A stretch of 64,000 bases of DNA from an uncultured Pelagibacteraceae bacterium (GCA_902596205.1 CACJSY010000005.1:31677-95676), one strand, 5' to 3'. Counted from the stretch's first letter, positions 1 through 8,250 are shown. Notes: generated by a model from the letters alone, not told the origin. Made by a program: numbers and translations.

Positions 1-1545
1 GGTGGTTATCATAACAATTGGAACTTTAAAAAACCTCTTATTGAGAAATACTTAAAGTGTATGTCCAAGTTAAAAATAAACTTTATTGAACTGGGTTTTA
101 GATTTTTAAATAGAAACAAATCTAGAGGTGAAACAGCATATACTGAAGAAAAATTCATAAATCAATTAAGAATACCTAAAAATTTAAATATAGGAGTGAT
201 GATAAATGCTGGAGATTTTTTGAGCCACGTAGATTCGATGGACAATGTATGCAACAAAACTTTTCCTAACATAAAAAAAAGCAAAATTAAGTTTGTAAGA
301 ATAGCATGCCACTTTCATGAAATATTTAAAATTTCAAAAATTATCAGTTGGTTAAAGAAAAGAAAAATATTGGTTGCAGTAAACTTAATGCAAATATCTG
401 AAATTAATAAAAAACAGATTAAAAGTGTTTGCAAATTTATTTCAAAGAAAAAGATAGATATTTTTTATGTCGCAGATAGTTTAGGTTGCATGAGGCCTCA
501 AGATATAAATTCTGTTTTTAAAGAAATTAAAAAATTTTGGAAAGGTGAACTTGGAATTCACGCACATGACAATTTACATTATGCTTTGAAAAATTCTATT
601 ATAGCAAATAAAAATCATGGTGTAAATTGGCTTGATAGCACAGTTCTTGGAATGGGAAGAGGACCAGGGAATTTGAAAACTGAGGAAATTATTAATCATT
701 CAAAAGAAGAAAAAAATAAATATCTAATTAAAAAACTTATCAAAGAAAATTTTTCCCCACTTAAAAAAAAATATAAATGGGGTTCCAATCTATATTATCG
801 TCTTGCTGCAAAGTTCAAGATTCATCCAACTTATATTCAAGAGATGTTGACAGATAAGCGATATAAAAAAAATAACTATTTGCAAATTATTAAAAACTTA
901 AGCAGAAACGACAGTACAAAATTTAATCCTTTTAAGCTCATAAGCCCACAAAATGTTTATATTAAGGATCCAATAGGAAAGGGGAACCCTTTTGCGGATA
1001 TAAATAAGAAAGACGTTTTAATAATTGGGGCTGGAAGTTCTGCTAAAATTTTAAGAAAAAAAATTGAAAATTTTATAAAACAAAATAATGTTTATGTAAT
1101 TTCGTTAAACACTAATCAAAATATCAGTGAAAATTTAATTAATTTAAGGGTTGCATCACACCCATTTCGAATAAGCTCAGATGTTTCTTTGCATTCAAAA
1201 AATAAAACGAAGCTTGCTATTCCAGCGTCTATGTTACCTAAAAAAATTTTTGATAAAATAAAAAGTAAAAAAAAATTAATGGATTACGGTCTATCAATTA
1301 ATATGGACAATAAAATTATAATAAAAAAAAATTGCTGCATCTTACCAAACGCCTTAGCTATTTCTTACTCCTTAGCGATTGCAGTTGCTGGCAAAAGTAG
1401 CAAGATTTTTTTAGCTGGATTTGACGGATATAAAGTTGACGATAGCAAAAATGATGAAACTCAATTAAGTTTAAGTCTTTTCAGAAAAAAATTCGATAAG
1501 TTGAAAATATCTTTTTTAACCCCAACAAAATATAATTTTAGATAA
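1..1545 (+). CDS. HMGL-like (DRE-TIM) aldolase fused to a second domain, 5'-partial
   Basis: The reading frame is open to the first base of the window, so the gene starts upstream. The first residues encoded (GGYHNNWNF) resemble the conserved N-terminal metal-site region of pyruvate aldolases of the HMG-CoA-lyase/4-hydroxy-2-oxovalerate aldolase family, which makes the ATG at 61 an internal Met. A GIHAHDN motif about 190 residues in would supply the metal-binding His-x-His. The last ~170 residues form a separate Rossmann-like part (VLIIGAGSS, later IFLAGFDGY), resembling domains found in surface-glycan proteins, but I cannot name it firmly. It overlaps the next gene by 1 base and probably makes or cleaves a 2-keto acid sugar for surface polysaccharide. 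The aldolase fold is well supported; the substrate is unknown. Confidence 0.7.
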   Translation, partial: GGYHNNWNFKKPLIEKYLKCMSKLKINFIELGFRFLNRNKSRGETAYTEEKFINQLRIPKNLNIGVMINAGDFLSHVDSMDNVCNKTFPNIKKSKIKFVRIACHFHEIFKISKIISWLKKRKILVAVNLMQISEINKKQIKSVCKFISKKKIDIFYVADSLGCMRPQDINSVFKEIKKFWKGELGIHAHDNLHYALKNSIIANKNHGVNWLDSTVLGMGRGPGNLKTEEIINHSKEEKNKYLIKKLIKENFSPLKKKYKWGSNLYYRLAAKFKIHPTYIQEMLTDKRYKKNNYLQIIKNLSRNDSTKFNPFKLISPQNVYIKDPIGKGNPFADINKKDVLIIGAGSSAKILRKKIENFIKQNNVYVISLNTNQNISENLINLRVASHPFRISSDVSLHSKNKTKLAIPASMLPKKIFDKIKSKKKLMDYGLSINMDNKIIIKKNCCILPNALAISYSLAIAVAGKSSKIFLAGFDGYKVDDSKNDETQLSLSLFRKKFDKLKISFLTPTKYNFR

Positions 1546-2264
1546 TGAGAAAAATATTAATTATTATACCTGCACGATATAAATCTTCAAGATTTCCGGG
1601 AAAACCCTTAAAAAAAATTTTAGGAAGAGAATTAGTTTTAAGAGTTGCTGATAGATGTAAAAAAATATCAAATAAAAGGGATCTGATAATAGCGACGGAT
1701 AATTCTATGATTTCTAAAGTAGCAAAAAAAGAAAATTTTAAAGTGATTATGACTTCCCAGAATTGTTTAACCGGAACAGATAGAGTCGCTGAAGTAGCAA
1801 AAAAAATTAATTCAAAAATTTATATAAATGTTCAAGGAGATGAGCCTTTAGTAAATCCAAGGGATATTAAAAAGATCATATCTCAAAAGATTAAATATCC
1901 AAATCATATAATTTGTGGATTTGCTAAGATTAGAAATTTTGAAAATCCAGCAAGTAAAAATATACCCAAAGTAGTAATGAACAAAAACAACGAATTAGTT
2001 TATATTTCAAGAGCTCTTGTACCAAGTTCAAAAAAAAAAAGTAAAATACAGTTTTACAAACAAGTATGTATTTATGCGTTTAATAAAATGGAGCTTGCAA
2101 AATTTAGCTCTATGAAAAAAAAATCAGCACTAGAGAAGCTTGAGGACATTGAGATTTTAAGGTTTTTTGATTTAGGTATTAAAATTAAAATGGTTAAATT
2201 GAGTTCTAAAACTTTAGCGGTAGATGTAAAAAGCGATATTAAAAAAGTAGAAAAATTTTTATAA
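1545..2264 (+). CDS. kdsB: 3-deoxy-manno-octulosonate cytidylyltransferase-like (CMP-sugar synthetase)
   Basis: This 239-residue protein has the nucleotide-binding start IPARYKSSRFPGKPL (residues 8-22), TGTDR (76-80) and the metal-site NVQGDEPLV (95-103), the diagnostic set for KdsB. These enzymes join CMP from CTP to 3-deoxy-2-ulosonic acids, giving the donor for LPS core or capsule transfer in the cytoplasm. Its ATG overlaps the stop of the preceding aldolase gene (TAATG), so the two are translationally coupled. Because it sits inside a variable surface cassette it may activate a KDO-like acid rather than KDO itself. The family is certain; the exact substrate is inferred. Confidence 0.85.
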   Translation: MRKILIIIPARYKSSRFPGKPLKKILGRELVLRVADRCKKISNKRDLIIATDNSMISKVAKKENFKVIMTSQNCLTGTDRVAEVAKKINSKIYINVQGDEPLVNPRDIKKIISQKIKYPNHIICGFAKIRNFENPASKNIPKVVMNKNNELVYISRALVPSSKKKSKIQFYKQVCIYAFNKMELAKFSSMKKKSALEKLEDIEILRFFDLGIKIKMVKLSSKTLAVDVKSDIKKVEKFL

Positions 2265-2265
2265 A

Positions 2266-3144
2266 ATGAAAAAAAAATTTATTGACCCAAATATAAAAAA
2301 TAAATCTGTAACGGTAGAGAAAAGATTACAATTTGTAAATTTTAATAAAAAATCTCTTCCTTTACCAACTGAAATTGAAATTAGCGAGTCAGGAATATGT
2401 AATAGAAAATGTTCTTTCTGTCCGAGAAGTGACCCGGAATTTGTTCATAAAAAAGAATTCATTTCGAATAAATTGCACCTAAAATTATGTAACGAATTAA
2501 AAGCTCTTAATTATGGAGGAACCATAAGATATAGTGGGTTTGTAGAACCTTTATTAGATAAAAACATCTTTAATTTGATAAAAATGGCAAAAGATAAACT
2601 TCCCGATAGCAATATTGAACTCGTAACAAATGGAGATGTTTTAAACTTAGCAAGATTAAAAAAATTATTTACACATGGTTTGAACAAAATTCTTATTAGT
2701 GCATATGACGGCAAGAAAGAGGCAGATAAGCTTGAAGAACTCTGCTTAAGAGCAAAACTTAAATCAGAGCAATATATAGTTAGACATAGGTATCTTCATG
2801 AAAGCCAAGATTTTGGAATTACGTTGAGTAATAGATCCGGATCAATGCAAAATGCTGAATACAAAATAGAAAGTCTTAAAGAACCTTTAAAAAAACCATG
2901 TTTTATACCTAGTTATACCTTTTTTTTAGACTATCAAGGTGATGTTTTAATGTGCCCACATGATTGGGGAAAAAAAATTATATTGGGAAATTTAAATCAC
3001 AAATCTTTTAGTGAAATTTGGTTTAGCAAAAGGGCAATGAATATAAGAAGTATGCTAAATAATTCTAACAGAAATTTTTCTCCTTGTAATGTCTGCGATG
3101 TAGATGGAACTTTGATGGGAAAAATAAATTCAACTTATTTTTAA
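2266..3144 (+). CDS. Radical SAM protein with SPASM-like C-terminus
   Basis: The 292-residue protein carries the radical SAM cluster motif CNRKCSFC (Cys45, Cys49, Cys52), which binds the 4Fe-4S cluster that cleaves S-adenosylmethionine. Near the C-terminus further cysteines (CPHDWGKK and CNVCD) resemble the auxiliary-cluster SPASM/Twitch region. Proteins of this type occur in polysaccharide clusters, where they are thought to modify sugars or attached groups by radical chemistry. It follows kdsB with 1 base between them and is surely in the same transcript. The reaction cannot be told from the sequence. Confidence 0.75.
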   Translation: MKKKFIDPNIKNKSVTVEKRLQFVNFNKKSLPLPTEIEISESGICNRKCSFCPRSDPEFVHKKEFISNKLHLKLCNELKALNYGGTIRYSGFVEPLLDKNIFNLIKMAKDKLPDSNIELVTNGDVLNLARLKKLFTHGLNKILISAYDGKKEADKLEELCLRAKLKSEQYIVRHRYLHESQDFGITLSNRSGSMQNAEYKIESLKEPLKKPCFIPSYTFFLDYQGDVLMCPHDWGKKIILGNLNHKSFSEIWFSKRAMNIRSMLNNSNRNFSPCNVCDVDGTLMGKINSTYF

Positions 3145-3150
3145 CACTTT

Positions 3151-4491
3151 ATGCGTATAGGGCTTGAGCAAAAAAAGATTTTAGACATTTCCAAGAAATT
3201 AACTAACAAAAATAAGAAACTTAATGAACATCAAATTAGTGCATTAAATTATTTTGCTTTATGGGGAGATAGTTTAGGATTTGAAAGAATAAAGTGCAAA
3301 ATTTATGGTGTGCAAAATTTTTTCAATTTTTGTTTAAAGATACTTAAAGATATTGTTGCCATTGCTTTTTTAAAAAATTACAAAATTTTAAAAAATTCAA
3401 AGTTCAATTCAAAACCCTTTAAAAAATTAATAATTTCAAGATCCATTATTGATGATTTTGATAGAAGAGGAAATTATAAAGATAGATACTTTTTGATAAA
3501 TTCGAATAGTGAAAAAGATACCTTATTTATTTTAATAAATTCTGGAGAAAAATTACCACAAAAAATTGCAAAAAACGTTATTATTATTTATCAAAAAGGA
3601 AGATCATTTGAGTTATTTTTTTTATTAAAATATTTATTAAATAAAATCATTTCTTCCAATTTTTCAATTAATCAATTTTTTTACAAAACGTCATCATCTA
3701 TCGTAATTGGCGAGGTAATTATTGAATTTTTAAAAAAAGAAATTAACTATGATAGAATAAAATCAATACTTGTACCCTACGAGGGACAACCATATGAGCA
3801 TCTTATTTTTGAAGAAGCTCGAAAAAATAACAAAAAATTAGCAATCGGTGGATATGATCATAGTGCTCCGCATAGTATCCCGACACATCTAATGTATAGA
3901 TCTTATTCACCAGATATTCTTTTCGTGAATGGTAGTAGCCAAGTTAGTTTCTCTAAAAAATTTTTGGAATGGCCAAAGAGAAAAATTCGATTAGCCCCTT
4001 CACTAAGATATCCTAAAAAATCAAAGCTTAACTTTCAAAATAAAGTCTTTTTGCCTTATAATATTCCCAATGAAACAGTTGTAATAGATGAGTTTAAAAA
4101 GATAATACTAGAGGAACCTAATTTAAATTATAGATCTTTGAAAATTAAAAATCACCCTATGATGATTAATTCAAAAAGACACTTAATATTAAAGAGTAAA
4201 TTAGAAAAAATTATTAAAGAAAATCAAAAAAGAAATAAAAATAAAAATAAAAAAAATATTGCAATTTTTATTGGCGCAACGACTGGCGTAATAGTAGCTC
4301 TTGAAAAAAAAATTGACGTTATTCATATTTGTTTCGACTCAATTTTTGATTCATATAGCCAAACTTTATGGCCAAATTTACGAGTGAAACAAATTTCAAA
4401 AAACTCATTTACATATAGACTAAAAAAATATAACACGTTTTTAAAATTTAATAATATTCAAAATTGTTACAAAAAATATTATGCAATCTAA
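3151..4491 (+). CDS. Unrecognised surface-carbohydrate cassette protein
   Basis: I do not recognise this 446-residue protein with confidence. It is soluble in appearance, very rich in Lys/Asn/Ile, and has a central conserved-looking stretch (residues ~205-290) containing VPYEGQPYEH and GGYDHSAPH, followed by IGATTGVIVALE near residue 375. The overall pattern recalls large putative glycosyltransferases or TIGR04326-type surface carbohydrate biosynthesis proteins, but that is only an impression. It lies 6 bases after the radical SAM gene and overlaps the following aminotransferase by 11 bases, so it is an integral member of the surface-glycan operon. Confidence 0.5.
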   Translation: MRIGLEQKKILDISKKLTNKNKKLNEHQISALNYFALWGDSLGFERIKCKIYGVQNFFNFCLKILKDIVAIAFLKNYKILKNSKFNSKPFKKLIISRSIIDDFDRRGNYKDRYFLINSNSEKDTLFILINSGEKLPQKIAKNVIIIYQKGRSFELFFLLKYLLNKIISSNFSINQFFYKTSSSIVIGEVIIEFLKKEINYDRIKSILVPYEGQPYEHLIFEEARKNNKKLAIGGYDHSAPHSIPTHLMYRSYSPDILFVNGSSQVSFSKKFLEWPKRKIRLAPSLRYPKKSKLNFQNKVFLPYNIPNETVVIDEFKKIILEEPNLNYRSLKIKNHPMMINSKRHLILKSKLEKIIKENQKRNKNKNKKNIAIFIGATTGVIVALEKKIDVIHICFDSIFDSYSQTLWPNLRVKQISKNSFTYRLKKYNTFLKFNNIQNCYKKYYAI

Positions 4492-5560
4492 AAGATCGAT
4501 ATTTAACAAAACATTATGGGCCGAAGAAATTCAAAGAGTTAGGGGCCCTTTGGAATCTAGATTTAATAAAATTAGATTAGATAAAAATGAAAAGCCTGAT
4601 AATCACTTATCTAAATTAATTAAAGATATTAAGAAAAATATTAAACATGAACATTTAACCGCTTATCCAGAGACAGAAAAACTTTACAATACAATTTCTA
4701 AAAAATTTAAAGTCAAAAAAGAGTCAATTGTTCTTACGCCAGGTTCTGATGCAGCTATAAAGAATTGTTTGGATCTCTTTGCAGAAAAGAATGACAAAAT
4801 TATTTCTATTGATCCAACATTTGCCATGGTGGACATTTACTCTAAAATTAAAAGAGTTAAACAAATTAAGATAAAATATAATAGAAAATTAGAATTAGAT
4901 TATAAAAAAATATTTGAAACAATTAAAAATAGAAAAATAAGCCTTGTTATTTTAGCTAATCCAAATAGTCCTACTGGGACTATTATACCCAAAAGAATTC
5001 TTTTTAATATTTTAAAATCTTGTGAAAAAAAAAATATTGTAGTTTTAATAGATGAAGCTTATTTTGGTTTTTATAAATTTTCAATGATTCCTTATATTAG
5101 AAAATTTACAAACCTCGTAGTTTGCCGAACATTCTCAAAAGCATTTGGTTTAGCAGGTTGTAGAGTTGGTTTCATTGCCACTAATAAAAAATTGGCTAAC
5201 AGACTATATAATTTAAGGCCCATGTATGAAATTAACTCTCTTGGTGTAATGATTGTTAATGAAATTTTAAAAAAAGATGTATTTGTTAATAAAAATTTAA
5301 ATGCACAATTAGAGGGAAAAAAATATTTAATTAAAGAAGTTAAAAAAATGAAACTTCAATATTTAGACGGAAATGCTAATTTTATTCACATTGATCTAGG
5401 GAGTAAAAAAAATAAAGCTGAAAGAACATTTTTGAAAAACAAAATTTTAATTAGGGGAGGACTAAATATTACAGGATATAAAAATTTTTTAAGAGTTTCT
5501 TTAGCACCCAAAAGAATAATGAAGAAAGTAATTAAAATTTTAAAAGATATTCAAAGATAG
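4481..5560 (+). CDS. PLP-dependent aminotransferase, HisC-like class I/II
   Basis: The 359-residue fold-type I aminotransferase contains NPNSPTG (160-166), the PLP-pyridine Asp in DEAYFGF (191-197) and the Schiff-base lysine Lys220 in RTFSKAFGLAG, in the order and spacing of histidinol-phosphate aminotransferases and CobD-type enzymes. No other histidine genes are present and the gene is embedded in a surface-polysaccharide cassette, overlapping the previous gene by 11 bases. It therefore more likely transfers an amino group during synthesis of a glycan substituent than acts in histidine biosynthesis. Family call firm, substrate inferred. Confidence 0.8.
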   Translation: MQSKRSIFNKTLWAEEIQRVRGPLESRFNKIRLDKNEKPDNHLSKLIKDIKKNIKHEHLTAYPETEKLYNTISKKFKVKKESIVLTPGSDAAIKNCLDLFAEKNDKIISIDPTFAMVDIYSKIKRVKQIKIKYNRKLELDYKKIFETIKNRKISLVILANPNSPTGTIIPKRILFNILKSCEKKNIVVLIDEAYFGFYKFSMIPYIRKFTNLVVCRTFSKAFGLAGCRVGFIATNKKLANRLYNLRPMYEINSLGVMIVNEILKKDVFVNKNLNAQLEGKKYLIKEVKKMKLQYLDGNANFIHIDLGSKKNKAERTFLKNKILIRGGLNITGYKNFLRVSLAPKRIMKKVIKILKDIQR

Positions 5561-5563
5561 AAT

Positions 5564-6433
5564 ATGCAGACCCCATCAAATTCTCCAAGAATAAGTATTA
5601 TTATGAATTGTTTTAATGGTGAAGAATTTCTTAATAAGGCTTTAGATAGTATTGTTAAACAGACTTATAATGACTGGGAACTAATCTTCTGGGATGTAAG
5701 TACTTCAGATAAAAGTAAGAAGATTTTAGATAGTTATAAAGAGAACAGGTTTAGATATTTTAATTCTGGATTAAAAAAAAATTTGTACCATTCTAGAAAT
5801 GAAGCAATAGAAGTTTCTAATGGAGAAATAATTGCCTTTTTAGATTGTGATGATTGGTGGCACCAAAACAAATTAGAGAAACAAATAGAACTTTTTAATG
5901 ATGAAACCGTAGCTATGGTTTATTCAAATTATTTTGAATATCATCAAGTTAAAAAAAAGCTAAGAAAATTAAGTAATAAAAAAATTTTATCAGGTTACGT
6001 ACAGAATAGAATAATTCACGATTATCATATTGGAATATTAACAACATTAATTAGAAAAAAAATCTTTCATAGTTTGGGAGGTTACAATAATTTCTTTCAT
6101 ATTTGTGGAGATTTTGAATTTAACATTAGAATGAGCAATATTCACAAAGTTATCGGACTAAAGGAACATCTAGCCTACTATCGAGTCCATAACAAAAATA
6201 TATCTAGAGATCTTGATAAAGAAATTATCGAATTAAATTATTGTAAAGAGATTTTCAAAAAAGAAAATTATCATAATCTTAAGAAGTTTGAGAATTATTT
6301 GAATTATAGAAAGTTTAAGAATAATTTAGTAAAAAACGATAAACTTAAAGCATTTAAAATATTTTTAGATTTAAAATTCAGCTTTTTAAAATTAAAGGCT
6401 TTAATTTTATTTTTTTGGAGGATCTTAAATTAA
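5564..6433 (+). CDS. Glycosyltransferase family 2
   Basis: The 289-residue protein starts with the GT-A fold signature SIIMNCFNGEEFLNKALDSI (11-30) and has the metal-binding FLDCDDWW at residues 92-99, typical of inverting GT2 enzymes that use nucleotide-diphospho sugars. A later GDFEFNIRM matches the usual ED-like catalytic-base region. It lacks membrane spans apart from a hydrophobic C-terminal tail (ILFFWRIL), which may peripherally anchor it. It belongs to the surface-glycan operon; its stop codon overlaps the start of the next gene (TAATG). Confidence 0.85.
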   Translation: MQTPSNSPRISIIMNCFNGEEFLNKALDSIVKQTYNDWELIFWDVSTSDKSKKILDSYKENRFRYFNSGLKKNLYHSRNEAIEVSNGEIIAFLDCDDWWHQNKLEKQIELFNDETVAMVYSNYFEYHQVKKKLRKLSNKKILSGYVQNRIIHDYHIGILTTLIRKKIFHSLGGYNNFFHICGDFEFNIRMSNIHKVIGLKEHLAYYRVHNKNISRDLDKEIIELNYCKEIFKKENYHNLKKFENYLNYRKFKNNLVKNDKLKAFKIFLDLKFSFLKLKALILFFWRILN

Positions 6434-6846
6434 TGAAAATTGGGAAAAAAATTTTAGTCATGGGTTTACCTGGATCTGGAAAAACCACACTAGCAAAAAT
6501 TTTAGTAAAAGAATTAAATGCTTCTTGGTTAAATGCTGATGAAGTTAGAAAAAAATATAATGACTGGGATTTTTCCGAAGCAGGAAGACAAAGACAAGCT
6601 AAAAGAATGTTTGATTTAGCAGAAGAATTTATTAGCCAAGGAAAAAATGTAGTGGCTGATTTTATTTGTCCAACAAAAAAAACAAGGAATGAATTTAGAC
6701 CAGATAAGATAATTTGGATGGACACTATAATTAAAGGAAGATTTGATGACACAAATAAAATTTTTGAGAAACCAGATAATTATGACTTTAGAGTTACAGT
6801 AAAAGACGCGATAAATGAAAGTAAAAAAATCTTAAAAGAAATTTGA
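6433..6846 (+). CDS. APS-kinase-like (CysC-like) P-loop kinase
   Basis: This 137-residue P-loop protein has Walker A GLPGSGKTT (11-19), followed by NADEVRKKYNDWDFS and GRQRQAKRM, which align in kind with adenylylsulfate kinase (DxVR, then an FS and R-rich segment). I chose the ATG at 6433, which overlaps the upstream stop and lies behind a GGAGG at 6417-6421, over the upstream TTG at 6415, which would read through that ribosome site. It is shorter than typical CysC (~200 residues). APS kinase makes PAPS, the donor for sulfotransferases, and the next gene is a sulfotransferase. It may instead phosphorylate a sugar or other small molecule. Confidence 0.65.
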   Translation: MKIGKKILVMGLPGSGKTTLAKILVKELNASWLNADEVRKKYNDWDFSEAGRQRQAKRMFDLAEEFISQGKNVVADFICPTKKTRNEFRPDKIIWMDTIIKGRFDDTNKIFEKPDNYDFRVTVKDAINESKKILKEI

Positions 6847-6853
6847 GAGTAAA

Positions 6854-7738
6854 ATGAATTTTTCACTTCATATAATAAAGCAGATAAAAACTTTTATTAA
6901 ATTTCCGATTCAATTTTTAAAAATTCTATTTGATGACATCAAAAAAGATTTTTTTTATGATCACAAAAAAAAATATAATAAAGTTTTAGTTATAGGGGTA
7001 CAAAAATCTGGGACTACTCTCATAGAGTGGATTTTGTCAGAGATGGGCTATGTCAATCAGGTTACTTCTCCACTAAGAATCTTTTATGAAAAAAATTTAA
7101 AGTATGTTCATGATTTATCCTCTAAAATGCTTTCTTATTTACCAGATCGTAAGTTCACTTTTTTAAAAAGACATTCAGAAGCAACATTTGATAATTTAAA
7201 AATAATTAAAGATTCAAATCTTAAAATTATTTTAAGTATTAGAAATTTAAAACAGATAATGATAAGTAGATATATACATATAATTTCTGACAAAAACTTT
7301 CCACAATATTATAAATTTAAGGATTTAGATTATGTAGAGGGTTTTAGGCTTTCTTTAATTAAAAATCATATAGAAGGTGAGGTGCCGATAAAAATATTTA
7401 ATGAATGGTTAATAAACTGGGAAAAAGCAATAAAAGAAAAAAAAATAGATTGTTTAATTCTAAATTATAATGATTTCAAAATTAATGAAAAAAATTACAT
7501 TGATAAAATTTTGAATTTTTTGGAAATTGAGGATTGCAAATCTAGTGATATTTTAAAAAAACATAAAGAAAGAATAGAAAAGATGAAAAACAAAACACTT
7601 GAGGATAACTTAAAAAAAAATTTGCATTCCCAAACTTACAATAGTCTTTCAGATAATATTAAGTTTAAGTTAAACAAAGAAATTTCTGATGAAGAAATTA
7701 ATAATTTAATTAAAAAATACGAATTACCGGGCGTGTAG
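6854..7738 (+). CDS. Sulfotransferase-family protein ending inside tRNA-Val
   Basis: The 294-residue protein has the 5'-phosphosulfate loop VIGVQKSGTTLIEWI (46-60) and, near residue 137, a 3'-phosphate-binding-like segment SIRNLKQIMISRYIH, the two PAPS-contact motifs of the sulfotransferase family. It probably sulfates a surface glycan, with PAPS perhaps made by the kinase gene 7 bases upstream. Its last three residues (Pro-Gly-Val, in part) and its TAG stop are read from the acceptor stem of tRNA-Val, which begins at 7729. That overlap marks the edge of the variable cassette. Confidence 0.75.
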   Translation: MNFSLHIIKQIKTFIKFPIQFLKILFDDIKKDFFYDHKKKYNKVLVIGVQKSGTTLIEWILSEMGYVNQVTSPLRIFYEKNLKYVHDLSSKMLSYLPDRKFTFLKRHSEATFDNLKIIKDSNLKIILSIRNLKQIMISRYIHIISDKNFPQYYKFKDLDYVEGFRLSLIKNHIEGEVPIKIFNEWLINWEKAIKEKKIDCLILNYNDFKINEKNYIDKILNFLEIEDCKSSDILKKHKERIEKMKNKTLEDNLKKNLHSQTYNSLSDNIKFKLNKEISDEEINNLIKKYELPGV

Positions 7739-7803
7739 TTCAGTGGTAGAACGCTTCGTTGACATCGAAGAGGTCATAAGTTCAATTCTTATCACGCCCA
7801 CCA
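7729..7803 (+). tRNA. tRNA-Val (GAC)
   Basis: A complete cloverleaf: acceptor GGGCGTG/CACGCCC, D-stem GTTC/GAAC, anticodon stem CTTCG/CGAAG with loop TTGACAT (anticodon GAC, valine), T-stem ATAAG/CTTAT with loop TTCAATT, and an encoded CCA. The upstream sulfotransferase frame runs 10 bases into its 5' end. Confidence 0.95.
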
Positions 7804-7836
7804 AACAAAACTAGCGTTTTTAGCTCTAATCTAACC

Positions 7837-7865
7837 TTTACAAAATATAACTTAGATACTATAAA
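7837..7865 (+). promoter_or_regulatory. Sigma70-type promoter for 5S rRNA
   Basis: TTTACA (7837-7842) is followed after exactly 17 bases by TATAAA (7860-7865). A start 6-7 bases further on would fall at about 7871, essentially the mature 5S 5' end. This fits the 5S gene being cut off from the 16S-23S operon and needing its own promoter. Confidence 0.6.
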
Positions 7866-7869
7866 GACT

Positions 7870-7987
7870 GGCCTGGTGATTTTTGCGAAGGGGCCACACC
7901 CGATCCCATTCCGAACTCGGAAGTTAAGTCCTTCAGCGCCGATGGTACTTTGTCTTAAGATATGGGAGAGTAGGACGTTGCCAGGCT
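7870..7987 (+). rRNA. rrf: 5S ribosomal RNA
   Basis: About 118 bases with the terminal helix GCCTGG (7871-7876) pairing with CCAGGC (7981-7986). The conserved internal blocks are present: CCCGATCCCATTCCGAACTC with AAGTTAAG, and later GGGAGAGTAGGACGTTGCCAGG. It stands alone: no 16S or 23S sequence is in the window, and surface-glycan genes lie directly upstream beyond tRNA-Val. The ends are estimated from the helix. Confidence 0.93.
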
Positions 7988-7996
7988 TTAAATATT

Positions 7997-8122
7997 ATGA
8001 AAATAGCTAGTTCGTTGAAATCCTTGAAAAAAAGAGATCTAAACTCTAAGTTAGTTAAACGAAGAGGAAAGCTCTACGTAATTAATAAAAAAAACCCAAA
8101 ATTTAAAGCTCGTCAAGGTTAA
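7997..8122 (+). CDS. rpmJ: 50S ribosomal protein L36 (zinc-free type)
   Basis: A 41-residue basic protein beginning [14 protein letters not shown] and ending NPKFKARQG, the alphaproteobacterial L36 pattern. It has no cysteines, so it is the zinc-independent form. L36 is the smallest 50S protein and binds 23S rRNA. The ATG lies only 9 bases after the 5S gene, with no recognisable Shine-Dalgarno between, so it is probably transcribed together with 5S. Confidence 0.93.
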   Translation: MKIASSLKSLKKRDLNSKLVKRRGKLYVINKKNPKFKARQG

Positions 8123-8123
8123 A

Positions 8124-8234
8124 ATGAGCGAAAACGATTTCAAAAAAACTTACAATGGTTTTACAAAGTTTGTTTTATGGGGAACCCTTGCAGTAATTGC
8201 GATACTAGTAATATTAGCTTTTACACTACTTTAA
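8124..8234 (+). CDS. aa3-type cytochrome c oxidase subunit IV
   Basis: This 36-residue protein has a short polar N-terminus (MSENDFKKTYNGFTKF) and one membrane span (residues ~17-36). The KTYxGFxKFxxWGTxAV pattern matches the bacterial aa3 oxidase subunit IV family (COX4_pro_2), a single-helix accessory subunit of the terminal oxidase. Genes for it commonly sit just upstream of the transhydrogenase genes in alphaproteobacteria, as here (16 bases before pntAA). The ATG follows the rpmJ stop by one base. Confidence 0.8.
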   Translation: MSENDFKKTYNGFTKFVLWGTLAVIAILVILAFTLL

Positions 8235-8250
8235 AATCAAAATTATAAAA

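Noticed and set aside
61..63. ATG at 61 as the start of the first gene
   Set aside because: The frame is open to base 1 and the preceding residues (GGYHNNWNF) match the conserved aldolase N-terminal motif, so this Met is internal.
6415..6417. TTG start for the CysC-like kinase
   Set aside because: It would lie on top of the GGAGG ribosome site serving the ATG at 6433, which also overlaps the upstream stop in the usual way.
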